Origin: Lithodes maja
Taxonomy: Eukaryota > Arthropoda > Malacostraca > Decapoda > Lithodidae
Reading direction: 5' to 3'
DNA length: 64,000 bases
Assembly: GCA_037953745.1 (NCBI GenBank)
Contig: JBAKBP010001391.1
Span: 151,166 to 215,165 of the forward strand
A program made the translations under genes and the position numbers. Positions within the stretch are counted from its first letter, which is position 1. Every line of letters begins with the position of its first letter. This document shows positions 30,513 through 39,973 of the stretch, piece after piece. The notes under the pieces are model-generated. The model saw only the letters and a list, made by a program, of their open reading frames with translations. It made no database searches and was not told where the DNA came from.

Positions 30513-32105
30513 ATGTATGCTGGATATGGTATGGGAGGGAGAAGAAGAGAAGTAGTGGAGGAGGAGGTGGGGATCAGGAGGTCAGAAGTGTGGGAAGCCA
30601 TGAAAAGAGTGAAGTTGGGGAAAGCACCAGGAACAGATGGAGTGTGTGGGGAAATGTTGAGGTATGGTGGTGAGATAGTGATAGAATGGGTATGGAAAAT
30701 GTGCAAACTAGCATGGGAGAAGGGGAGTGCACCCGATGACTGGAAGACTGGAATAATAGTCCCCCTATATAAGGGCAAAGGGGAAAGAGGAGTGTGTGGT
30801 AACCACCGAGGAATATGTCTTCTAAGTGTAGTAGGGAAGGTATACAGTAGGGTAGTGAGAGTGAGAACGGAGAAATGGATAGGCGACGAGCAGGGAGGCT
30901 TTAGGAAGGGAAGAGGATGTGTAGATCAGATTTTTACCCTGAATTGTGTTGTGGAGAAGTATCTGGAGAAGAAACAAAAGGTGTATGTTGCCTTTATGGA
31001 CTTGGAGAAGGCCTATGACAGAGTGGATAGAGAAGGTTTGTGGAAAGTACTTAGAATATATGGAGTAGAGGGCAAGTTGCTGAAAGCAGTGAAGAGCATG
31101 TATGAGGGTGCAAAGGCGGCAGTACGTGTGGAGAGTGAGCAGAGCGAGTTCTTTGACCTGAATGTTGGTTTGAAACAGGGGTGTGTGATGTCCCCGTGGT
31201 TGTTTACTGTATATATGGATGGAGTTATGAAAGAAATACTATCAAGAGCAGTGGATGTTGGTGTATCGCTGAAAAGGGAGGGAATTGAGTGGAAGCTACC
31301 TATACTGCTGTTTGCGGATGATACAGTTCTGATGAGTGATAATGAATGGGAGTTGCAGGGTCTGGTAAATGAGTTTGGAACAGTGTGCGAAAAACGGAAT
31401 TTGAAGGTAAATACGGGGAAGAGCAAGGTTATGGTCTTCGAAAGGGGTGAAGTCACAGAGTGTGAGGTGAAGCTGAACGGTCAGGCTATGGAGATCGTCA
31501 ACTCTTTTAAGTATCTGGGCAGTGTTTTGAGTAAAGATGGGACTATGGATGAAGAGGTGCGGGAGAGGGTACAACAGGGGAAGAGGCTTGTAGGAACGCT
31601 AAAAGCAGTAACAAGAAATAGGGTGGTCAGTATGGAAGTGAAGAAGTCCTTGCATGACAGTGTGGTAATCCCGACACTGACTTACGGAAGCGAAGCATGG
31701 ACGTTGGTTGAGAGACTCAGACCAAGAGTGAGAGCAGTGGAAATGAATTACTTAAGGAGTGCGTGCGGAATTACATGGAGGGATAGACAGACTAATGAGG
31801 AAGTAAGAAGGAGGTGTGGTGTGGAGGTAGATGTGCTGGAAAGTGTGAAAAGGAACAACTTGAGATGGTTCGGCCATATGGAACGTATGGAAAGCGAGAG
31901 AATGACTAAGAGGGTGTACGAGAGCGAGGTGGAGGGACAGAGGGGGAGAGGTAGACCGAATATGAGGTGGAAGGATGGAGTGAGGAACTACATGAATGAA
32001 GGCGGTGCTGGTTGGGGGGAGGGGCGTCGACTGACTGGGGACAGAGGTGCATGGGGGCGGTTCGTTCGTGGCCACCCCTTCGGGGATCACGGCGTCAGGC
32101 AATAG
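30513..32105 (+). CDS. LINE-B reverse transcriptase, 5'-truncated, 530 codons open
   Basis: This is a non-LTR RT with an RTE-like layout. It starts in the pre-RT region (WEAMKRVKLGKAPGTDGVCG) and runs through IIVPLYKGKGERGVCGNHRG, EQGGFRKGRGCVDQIFTLNC, VYVAFMDLEKAYDRVDREGL, VGLKQGCVMSPWLFTVYMDG and the catalytic LLFADDTVLM. The C-terminal YGSEAWTL ... RWFGHMERM ... GRGRPNMRWKDG block follows. The endonuclease is lost by 5' truncation directly against the LINE-F tail. The stop codon lies inside the terminal hairpin region (ggccaccccttcggggatca), only a few bases from the (ATAG)n tail, so there is essentially no 3' UTR. No stops occur within the 530 codons, so the insertion is recent. Confidence 0.9.
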   Translation: MYAGYGMGGRRREVVEEEVGIRRSEVWEAMKRVKLGKAPGTDGVCGEMLRYGGEIVIEWVWKMCKLAWEKGSAPDDWKTGIIVPLYKGKGERGVCGNHRGICLLSVVGKVYSRVVRVRTEKWIGDEQGGFRKGRGCVDQIFTLNCVVEKYLEKKQKVYVAFMDLEKAYDRVDREGLWKVLRIYGVEGKLLKAVKSMYEGAKAAVRVESEQSEFFDLNVGLKQGCVMSPWLFTVYMDGVMKEILSRAVDVGVSLKREGIEWKLPILLFADDTVLMSDNEWELQGLVNEFGTVCEKRNLKVNTGKSKVMVFERGEVTECEVKLNGQAMEIVNSFKYLGSVLSKDGTMDEEVRERVQQGKRLVGTLKAVTRNRVVSMEVKKSLHDSVVIPTLTYGSEAWTLVERLRPRVRAVEMNYLRSACGITWRDRQTNEEVRRRCGVEVDVLESVKRNNLRWFGHMERMESERMTKRVYESEVEGQRGRGRPNMRWKDGVRNYMNEGGAGWGEGRRLTGDRGAWGRFVRGHPFGDHGVRQ

Positions 32106-32117
32106 ATAGATAGATAG

Positions 32118-32815
32118 AATGTATTTTTAACCCCTACACCCTTGTCATAATTTGCGTGTTGTGTAATTATTAGCCCATTTTATATTTCTAGAGGAAAGGG
32201 ATATTGTAACTTTAAGTAGCATTTGATGAAGCAAGGTATCCTTTATGCAAAAAGACCTGAAGTATTCCTCTAGCTTTCTTTTTATTTCTGTGGCAATGAA
32301 TTGAATATGTGGTTTTGTGTAATTTTGTGAGTATTTTATGATCAAAGTGTAGTGGATGCCTGGTTGGAGTGAAATATATGAGAGAGCGAGAGGGAATACC
32401 TCCGTAGACCTTTGAACAGACTTACACTAAAGCTGTTTTAGTGAGTCTCTCCCTTTCCAGATGGCACTCAAGGCATAAAATAAGAAAGTAAATATCAGAG
32501 GTAGACTACTGCCTGGAAGTTGACCATACAATGATTACATTTTTAGCTGGGAGTTTATTCAAACTCAATGAGTTAATAATAATATTAATAAACAATATGC
32601 AAGTAACTACATATGTAATATTAGACAAATACACTCCTAAACTAACTTATACCTTGTTTGAAATATAATGGTTTCATTTATGTGTGTTAAGTACAGTATA
32701 TTATTTATTATTTCTAAAAAAATCATTTACTCTAAGTTTAAATTATAGAGGCATGCCACAACTGTTGAGCATAACCTTATAAGAATAAGAATATGATAAA
32801 AGTCCATAATTTCAG
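32118..32815. other. Intron 2, 3' part; no repeat recognised
   Basis: AT-rich unique-looking sequence ends in a splice acceptor (ccataatttcag) at 32815. Confidence 0.5.
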
Positions 32816-33260
32816 GTACCTGGATGAGTATGTGGTCAGGGAGAGACGCAAAAATGGAGTCATCATTGCTCACGCCCTTGATGCTTCAGGCGACAGTGGA
32901 CTGGAAGACTTTTGGGAGGAAAGTTGCTCAGAATTGAAAAGACAAGATAACAAGAACATTAAAAGGGATTTTGAACAGTCTCCCAAAAAGAAGAATAAGA
33001 AGAAAAAGATAATAGCCAGTGATTTATGCTTTAAAAATGCAGAATTAAAGAAACCACACAAGATCTGCAAATTGATCTTACCAAGTTGTAATGTAGAACA
33101 TTTAGATATCACCCAGATAAATGAGAAGCTGTCTTCTGAAAAAAAAAATGCTCATAAGAAGAAAACTGTGGAATCCAGTTGTGTCAAAGGGAGAAAACAG
33201 TCCAGGAAAAGAGGCAAGAGGAGGCCAAAGATTACTGAAATAAATACTGAACCTGAGTAA
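32816..33260 (+). CDS. Host gene of unknown function, last coding exon
   Basis: The acceptor is ccataatttcag. The first base completes an Arg codon from the 20654-20748 exon, giving ...HPKNTR|YLDEYVVRERRKNGVIIAHA. The exon encodes 147 more residues and a TAA stop. The start is mixed (LDASGDSGLEDFWEESCSEL). The rest is very Lys-rich (SPKKKNKKKKIIASD, AHKKKTVESSCVKGRKQSRK, RGKRRPKITEI), a nuclear or nucleolar type of tail. The family is not recognised. Consistent phases across three exons and 22 kb are the main evidence. No AATAAA is obvious within 300 bp downstream. Confidence 0.78.
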
Positions 33261-33683
33261 GCTGGAAGTGTATTTAGGAAGAAATACATTGAACTTGTTT
33301 TCATTTATTTACTTTATTGTCTTATTGCCTTTTAGCCTAACTTAGGTTTGTCACCCTAATACACACTTCCCAATACTGTACAGTACAACAGTGATTACGA
33401 TCTATCATATTTACTATAGTCGATTCATTATAAGAAGGCCAAAAATCTTGACACCATATCACTGTAACTCAAAAAGGTTTAGGACAAATGAGCTGCAATT
33501 TTCCACACTTATTCCCGGGCTGACTCTTCCTAATGGCAGAAATGATAGCTCGATTGCTCTAGTTCTTTTTATTTATAGCCGTTATTGGTCAGGATTTCTG
33601 GCCTACCTATAATGAACAGACTTATAGGCCAGTCAGACTATGGTACGGTACATTAAAGGGAGAGTAGCATTCTCATCAAGGGA

Positions 33684-33873
33684 TTTTGAAGCGAGCCATA
33701 GCATAGTCAGTAGAGCGTCGGCTGCTGATCAAAGGGTCGGTGGATCAAGCCCTCCCTGTCAAAATGTTATCGGTAGTTGTCAAGCCCGGGCAACTTGACC
33801 TAGTGATTCGTGACAAACGCCTAATATTCATGGCCACCCCTTCTCAGAAATTACGGCGTCTGGCAAAAAAAAA
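33684..33873 (+). mobile_element. SINE-2, tRNA-derived, with LINE-B-like 3' end
   Basis: The tRNA-like head carries an A-box region (atagcatagtcagtagagcg) and a B-box region (ggtggatcaagcc). A body follows, then atggccaccccttctcagaa and attacggcgtctggc followed by poly-A. The last about 45 bp match the LINE-B 3' end (ggccaccccttc ... acggcgtcaggc), apart from the hairpin, which is disrupted. This implies it was mobilised by LINE-B machinery. Confidence 0.75.
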
Positions 33874-34204
33874 AAAAAAAATGAAGAAGAAGCAAGGTTT
33901 CTAAAATGTAAAAATTGGAAGACTATCAAAACTGATTTTTTAAAAATTATTATATGGTCATTAACCCATACAACAGTGTTCCCCATTGGTCAGGTTTTAT
34001 GTCGCTTTCAGTGAAATGGGAATTTCACTTCTGGTATGATATAGAGGGGATATTTTTATCCATAAATCATATAGCCTTCTGAATTAATTTTAATGAGGGC
34101 TTTTGCCCAGTAGGCTGTAGACAAATAGTTTTTATTATTATTATTAATGAATTAATTTTACAATTAAAATTAAATACTTACAAAATAAACAAACCAAAAC
34201 AGGG

Positions 34205-35190
34205 ATGACACAATATAAAGGCAAAAGAACTCTTATCAGTTCCAGTGCTGGTACCTATTTGATGGGAATACTGGGCACCTCTTCATCCGGCTCCACTGTA
34301 AATACCTCCCCAAAGTATCTCCGTAGCACCTCTGCCTTCTCTTTGTCAGTTTCTGCTCTAGTTATGTCATCCGAGTCTCCAAAAGGTTCTGGGATACCCA
34401 CTTCTTGTCAACTTTTCTTGAATATACTTCCAGAATATTTTTGGATTCTCTTTCACATTTCTTGCAATCTCTCTCTCCCCCTCCTTGTCTCCCACCTTAT
34501 TTTATTGTTTATTTGTCTGCATTCCAATTCCACTTCTTGAATGTCTATATTAGACCCATTGTTTGTTTTTTTGTAACAATTTTAGTCTTGCCCACAAACG
34601 TTTCTTTCTTATCAATGTCCAAAGTTTTCTTTTCATTGGTAATTCTGGGTTCGTTCTTTTCCTCAATTTTGTTTTATCCTTATATTCTCTTACTGGTACA
34701 CATTCGGATATCGCATTCTCTAGTTTGACTCTAATCTTCCTCCACATTCCCTCAGCATCTTCACCGTTTAAGTACTCCTTCCAGTCAATGTCCAAACAGT
34801 CTCAGCAACTCATAATCTGCTCTATCATACATGTTACTTATTAATACATGTATATTTGTTTGCTTCTTTTATCCCTCTCTGTTATAATATTGTAACTAAA
34901 ACTTATACAAGCATGGTCACTGCGACCTATAGGGCTATCCATATTGACATCATCCACTATATCCTCCTCACAACTAAATATCAAATCAAGTACACTCCCC
35001 TGCATCCCATCTCTATATCTCGTTATGTCTGTAATATGTTGTGTTAAGAAACAATCTCACTTTCTCTATGAACTTGTATTCCAGGCTACATTGTCCCGCT
35101 GGAGTAGTATAATTTGCCCAGTTGATCCTTGGCAAATCGAAATCTCCCAGCAAAACCTTATATTTGGTCTCTATTATCTATTTCCTCCAT
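34205..35190 (-). pseudogene. LINE-C-type endonuclease and linker
   Basis: On the minus strand: an endonuclease end (GDFDLPRINWANYTTPAG, then SLEYKFIEKV and a degraded SDHACISFSYN, about 35150-34870), a linker (MDIDWKEYLNGEDAEGMWRK ... LRKRTNPELPMKRKLWTLIR, 34795-34550), and the KNPKIFWKYIQEKL-like block with the tail of the 22217 homologue (34450-34215). The copy ends abruptly at 34205 with no RT. Frames are broken. Confidence 0.75.
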
Positions 35191-35450
35191 GCCTCAGGAA
35201 CGGCCATCATCCATCATTACAAAATTACAAACACAGAATAGATCCAATTCAAGACCCTTTTTTGTCTCCCAGTGACAACACAGAACACTTAATACTCCAC
35301 TTCCCAACACTTCACCTGCACAGACACAACTTCAACATCACCTCACTCAGAGATCCCTGGACCCACTCAAGAGAGGTGGCAGACTACTTGGACACTGTGG
35401 GATTCCTGTAAAGGGTGTTTTGGGGCTACTACAAAGATAGTAATGATGGT
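35191..35450 (+). pseudogene. LINE C-terminal fragment (Jockey/R1-like zinc region)
   Basis: It encodes KHRIDPIQDPFLSPSDNTEH, LILHFPTLHLHRHNFNITSL and DPWTHSREVADYLDTVGFL, then a stop. H-x-x-L-x-H-F-P...H...R...L and the final D-Y-L-x-x-x-G resemble the His/Cys-type C-terminus of Jockey-group ORF2. It is short and isolated. Confidence 0.5.
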
Positions 35451-36720
35451 GCGAATATTGCGCCAAAAATCTGACTATTGCAAAATGGAATGAAAAGTAC
35501 AGCACTATGTTTAGAAATGCATTCCGGCAGCCCAACAGAAATATTTTGTTTTTACCAAAAAATATATCGTTGTGGTCGGAAGTTGCAAGGTTAGCGCGCA
35601 TAGGCAGTAGAGTCAGAGTGGTGGAGGAAGAGGAGGATTTTTGTGATATCCCCTAAATCTCCCATATTGAGCAGTATTATTGTGCCACATGTGCTCAGGT
35701 TTGAAGCACAAGGCACATGTGGAGAATTAGGACCCAGAAAGTAGGTGTAGAGCATGTTTTTGTAAAGAATTTAGTCAAATAAACAAGTCGGGACTAAGAG
35801 CGTTAGGGAAAAGGAAGGGAATCACGCACGCCTCCTCCCCTGCTTGCTAAATGCTTAGTGGTGGTAGGCCTACTGCTCGGCATGTACTGTACGTCTTCCT
35901 CCTTCTCTCTCGTATATTTACATAGGATATATTTGGGGTTGAAGGATGGTCCCCATGCGCTCTCACCGCCTCCACGATGATGAGGGAGGAGTGATAGTGT
36001 GGTTTGTGAGTTGTGTCTTCCGATGATTTGTATCGAGAGTCGCCACTTAGTTGTACAGTACAGTACTGTAGTTCTCATTCAATGTTCATACATATCCCGC
36101 CTTTGCTGCGTTTGTTGCATGCGTTTCAAAATCGTGCTTCCGTGAAGCCTATCAGAGCTTATAGGGAATGGCGTATCTAGGGTGTGGCATGTGCCATGGG
36201 CGCCACTTGAACAGGGGTGACACTGAGCAGATTCTATTAGTCAGACAAGCCAACAGTGATAACATGATGGGAGGGTTGTTGTGGCAAGACTTTGTTGTAC
36301 TGTGCTGTAGTAAAGACTGTGGTCACCATGTTATGATTGCTGTGCACTGTGTGCAGTTCTGTGATTTTCATTAATCGATTTTAGGAGTATAGTTGGTTGT
36401 TGGAAGGAACATAATAATTGTACCATGGAAGCCACATTCACTGTGGACAGTTGCGGTCTTTATACCCGTATGTACAGTATGTATGCAATAGCCATCCTCG
36501 GATAATGAAAAAGTTATTGAACTAAACTGCAAATATTTTAATTATCAAGTAGCCTATATTGCCTAAATATCTAATCATTCATCGTAGAATATAACGGTTT
36601 TTATTATTATAAAGTAATAACAGCACTGTATATATAGTTTACTGTAATTAAAATAAAGGCAATGAATTCCTGCAGGCCATTGCCTAAGCTAGTAAAATAT
36701 ACATTATTGATAATACTGTA
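35451..36720. other. Unassigned interval
   Basis: I see no gene or repeat with a match elsewhere in the window. A 68-codon open frame at 36168-36374 (rich in Cys and His) has no clear family. An AT-rich stretch precedes the LINE-F tail. Confidence 0.45.
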
Positions 36721-37046
36721 CATACATAACATTTTAAGACTGAGTGCTCCACACATATGTGCAGTTTCAGTCTCTTGTCCTAATAGCGGCATTCCAGGCA
36801 ACCCTATTATGGGCTGCTTCACTTGTCAAGTTTTTGGATTCGAGATCGGCACATATAGTCCGATCCCAGGTCTTCCTCAGTCCACCCCTCGGTGCAGCTC
36901 CCTCCAGAATCACAGACCTGCATCTTTTCACCCAATTTTGTTCATCCATTCTCTCCACATGCCCATACCATCCCAGTCTACTTGTACACATCTCCTCACA
37001 CATACTCTTTATACCTATGCGTCTTCTCAGCTGTAGATTGTAGAGT

Positions 37047-37330
37047 GTAGAGTGTGTTGTTGTTGTTGTTCCCCAAGCTGCCTGGTCAAACAGCCCCAAG
37101 GCCTCGAGCAAGGCCAAGGCCATAACCGAGCGCCCCCACAGAACCCTCCCTGCCGACCACAATAAAGCCTGGGTGACCGAAGCCACTCCATGACGGGGAG
37201 CTGAGGAGGGTGCGGAAACGACCGGGAAACCAAAGCCCCACCCAGGGCCCTGTGCCCCTCAGCAATTATGAAGAGAAAGTTGAGGGGCAAAGGAAAAATA
37301 TGACGCTTTGGCTTCCAATCTTGGTAGATT
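37047..37330 (-). mobile_element. SINE-E part of a LINE/SINE chimera
   Basis: The minus strand reads agattggaagccaaagcgtc ... ctgaggggcacagggccctg ... ggcagcttgggg then (AAC)n, matching the SINE-E copies at 54974 and 55982. Its 5' side joins LINE-E sequence at 37330 without a target duplication or tail. Confidence 0.82.
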
Positions 37331-37895
37331 GTGTTGTTGGTGTAAATGGTTGTGTGAAATGCAGTCTTCTATGATATGTTTAATAGTATGGGGTGCTGTC
37401 TTACAACCTGGGCAGGGTCGACGACGGAGTCATCCAGTCTCTGCTGATAGCTCAGAGGGGCTGGATGGTATCCGCATCTCAGCCTGGCCAGGTGGACTCT
37501 GTCCTCGCGAGGAAGGGAGGATTCAGAAGGATGGATTTCGGGAGGTCGTGCCTACAGCTGCGTGTTGTTTATGAGTGAGTGGATGGATGGATGTGCTTCT
37601 GGAAGCTGGTTTGGGGTGGGCAGGGAGGGAGAGAAGATAGTATTTGTGTGTGATAGTGTGTACTGGGTGTTGTTTTAATATTTCTTGGTGTCTGTGGATG
37701 TGTTGCCATGTAGTGTAGTGGGTGATGTTGGTTCGTGGAGGCTGCTGCCAGGAATTGAGTGCCTCTCATGTCCAGATGGTCTTTGACTTTGAGGACTTTG
37801 GTTTCTTGATGTAGGTGATCTGTAGGTGAAGTAGCTGTGCAGCCTGTGATGATTTTTAGGGTTTTATTTTGAATAGCAGTTCTCTGAACTTCCCC
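37331..37895 (-). pseudogene. LINE-E fragment joined to SINE-E
   Basis: The minus strand encodes QNKTLKIITGCTATSPTDHL, KVKDHLDMRGTQFLAAASTN and PSTHYHTQILSSLPPCPPQT, over 90% like 49949-51262. It runs on into the ggcgta/caccaacaacac region, where SINE-E starts. Its upstream end meets LINE-F (MWLGEVQRTA from LINE-F, IQNKTLK from LINE-E). Confidence 0.85.
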
Positions 37896-38028
37896 CAGCC
37901 ACATCTAATTCTAGCGACAGTGGCATCCTCGGCCCCACCACCGGCAGAGATAGTATCTCCTAGGTAACAAAACTTGTTCACCAGCTCCAATGACTCATTT
38001 CCAAAATTCACAGCCACAGGATCATCAT

Positions 38029-38580
38029 TTAACCCGGGAACTGCGGGGAGACTCTTAAGAGTCAGAGAAAAAAAAAATCAACTTTAAAAAAAAAAAAAAA
38101 GAAAAAAAATTGCCCCTGGGCCATGCAAAATATCACTCCTCTACCTCCCCTCCTTCAGTTATCACCTATTTTCTCTGTTATTCCCTTATTCTGAGGTATA
38201 TTTTAGTGCTAACATTAGCGAGTTGCAAGCAGGGCATTGTCATCACTGTTAGCAAGCGAGTGCAAGAGAGAGAGAGAGAGAGAGAGTATCGATCGACTGT
38301 CTCAGTGGCCTTGGGGGAAATTGGCGGGAAAGCAGGTTGCCTCACCCATACATTATATAACTCGCGGCCTGTATCTCCGATTTTGACCATCCAAACGCTG
38401 TTTTCACTCGTTTTATTGTTGTTTCAGGTTAATACCTTTATAATCAACCCATAATAGGCGCGTATGCATAAGTATTAATGCTATTTATGGTAAAATTAAT
38501 ATTTTAGTGATGGAAACACCTCAAATACATGCGCACAGGCAGAGGTGTCTAATTACCCCCATGCGCATTTCTTAGGTTAA
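38029..38580. mobile_element. TTAA-X element, copy 3
   Basis: This is a 552-bp element with TTAA at both ends (TTAACCCGGGAACTGCGGGG; right end gcgcatttcttagGTTAA). It is inverted relative to copy 1. Removing it restores LINE-F as seen at 8775 (ggtcattcaacactagctca versus atcattTAAcagaagcttgc). Confidence 0.9.
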
Positions 38581-38839
38581 CAGAAGCTTGCCCTTGCACA
38601 CTACGCACTCAAATTTCTCAATTTCTGACTTATCTTTCGGCAGGGGTCCTTTTATTCTACTACAGCGCTTACTCCCATGGTGCAGCCAACATCGACAGAC
38701 GCTACACCAAATCGAGTTAGCGCCCATACCCTTTTCACACACTGCACATGGGTATGCACCACTCTTTTCCACATTTGCCTTGTCTCAATCTACAATGCAT
38801 AAACTCCCGAAACAGCCAAAATGAAGAATTTTTCGACAT

Positions 38840-39000
38840 TGAAAGTCTTCTGTAGCCCAAACTATAAGTCTAAATTAATTCTACCTGATGCCGTTCAATT
38901 TCTCTCGACCAGCAGCTTCCATACATGGTCGTAGATATCAATTTCGACCAGCCATTCTCCCATAATCGAAAATATTTAAAAAAAAATGCCTGGGTTTAAT
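38840..39000 (+). repeat. Unknown repeat, copy 1
   Basis: The sequence tctgtagcccaaactataag ... tttctctcgaccagcagctt ... ttcgaccagccattc is repeated in direct orientation at 47130-47275. The two copies lie either side of the Tigger at 39064-45909. The family is unknown. Confidence 0.7.
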
Positions 39001-39359
39001 TAAGCCCATGAAAAATTTTGTATTTGGCGGGCTACTTTCGATTTTCGGGTTTTCATGGGTATACAGTTGGTCCTCCGGTAACGCAAGTTTTAGAAACGCG
39101 GATTTGGTGGCACGCGGTACACCCCAAATATCTAAAATGTTACTAACGCGGTCAATACTTACAATGACGCGGGGAACAGCTGGGCAGTTTTCTCTCTCCT
39201 GGGCCGGGCGAGGCTGTTCCGTCTCCCTCCCTGGTCCAGTGACGTCACTTGCGGCTCGTCCGGGTATGTTATTCCCTCCCCAGTTCCACCATTGTTCGCC
39301 TCACGTACCGACCCCCCCCCACCGCGTGTGTTGTAACACAGAACAGGTCCTGCGTGAAA

Positions 39360-39973
39360 CAATAGATAGAAATAAGTGTATTATTGTATTTGGGGATATA
39401 GAGGAGCACATTATTGAGTGGAAAGCTAGGGATAAGGAAGAAATTAATAAGGTAAAAACATTGATCAAGCATGTCGATGAAGAAGGAAACAACTGGAGAG
39501 ATGATATTGAAGAAGTTAGGAGAATGGGTAAATATAGTAAGGGAAACACAAGGCCAATGAGAGTGCAGTTTAGGTCTAGGGTAACAGTGGATGCAATAAT
39601 GAACGTAACATGGAGACTTAACTTGACCAGCAAGTTTAAGAAAATTACAATTAGAAAAGACATGAGTATTGAGGATCGAAACATAAGAAAGGAATTGCAA
39701 ACCGAGGCAAATGTAAAGAATGGAGAAAGGACGAAAGAAGACGAAAAGAAGTTTTTCTGGAGAGTGTGGGAGGGAAAACTCAAGAAATGGTATATAAAGC
39801 GAAGGGACGAAGTAGGGAGGGAAAAGGAGATGGTGCGGGTGACGGGGGAGAAGGCAGAGAAAGGGGAGGTGGAGATAGAGAGAGAAACAGTCCAAGTGGA
39901 GGCAGAGGGAGGGGAGGTGGAAACGGAGCGAGAAACAGTCCAGGTGGAGACAAGAGAAGAGGAGACAAGCTAG
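39360..39973 (+). CDS. LINE-A2 ORF1, C-terminal RNA-binding part
   Basis: It encodes about 200 residues of a retrotransposon ORF1 protein. CIIVFGDIEEHIIEWKARDK begins an RRM-like fold, then MRVQFRSRVTVDAIM and ITIRKDMSIEDRNIRKELQT, followed by a charged helix (KFFWRVWEGKLKKWYI). The last 50 residues are Glu-rich repeats (ERETVQVEAEGGEVETERET). This ORF1 type binds element RNA as an RNP chaperone. Codons upstream of about 39360 belong to the Tigger end, not to ORF1. The open frame runs back to 39008 only by chance, so the true start has been lost. Confidence 0.75.

Larger units (their letters stand above)
36722..38860 (-). pseudogene. LINE-F, minus strand, with two inserts
   Basis: The 3' end (36722-37045: tail, NGWYGHVERMDEQNWVKRCR and LRKTWDRTICADLESKN peptides) and the upstream part (37895-38028 and 38581-38860) flank a LINE-E/SINE-E insert and a TTAA-X element. 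The upstream part has the PHD-like finger YPCAVCEKGMGANSIWCSVC, then RCWLHHGSKRCSRIKG, closest to an ancestral sequence. About 250 bp of LINE-F between the two sides is missing. Confidence 0.8.

Noticed and set aside
36168..36374. Small Cys/His-rich protein
   Set aside because: Single short frame with no splice context or recognised motif, in a repeat-dense area.
39008..39360. N-terminal 115 codons of the frame leading into LINE-A2 ORF1
   Set aside because: This is Tigger terminal sequence read through by chance; the ORF1-like sequence starts only at about 39360.
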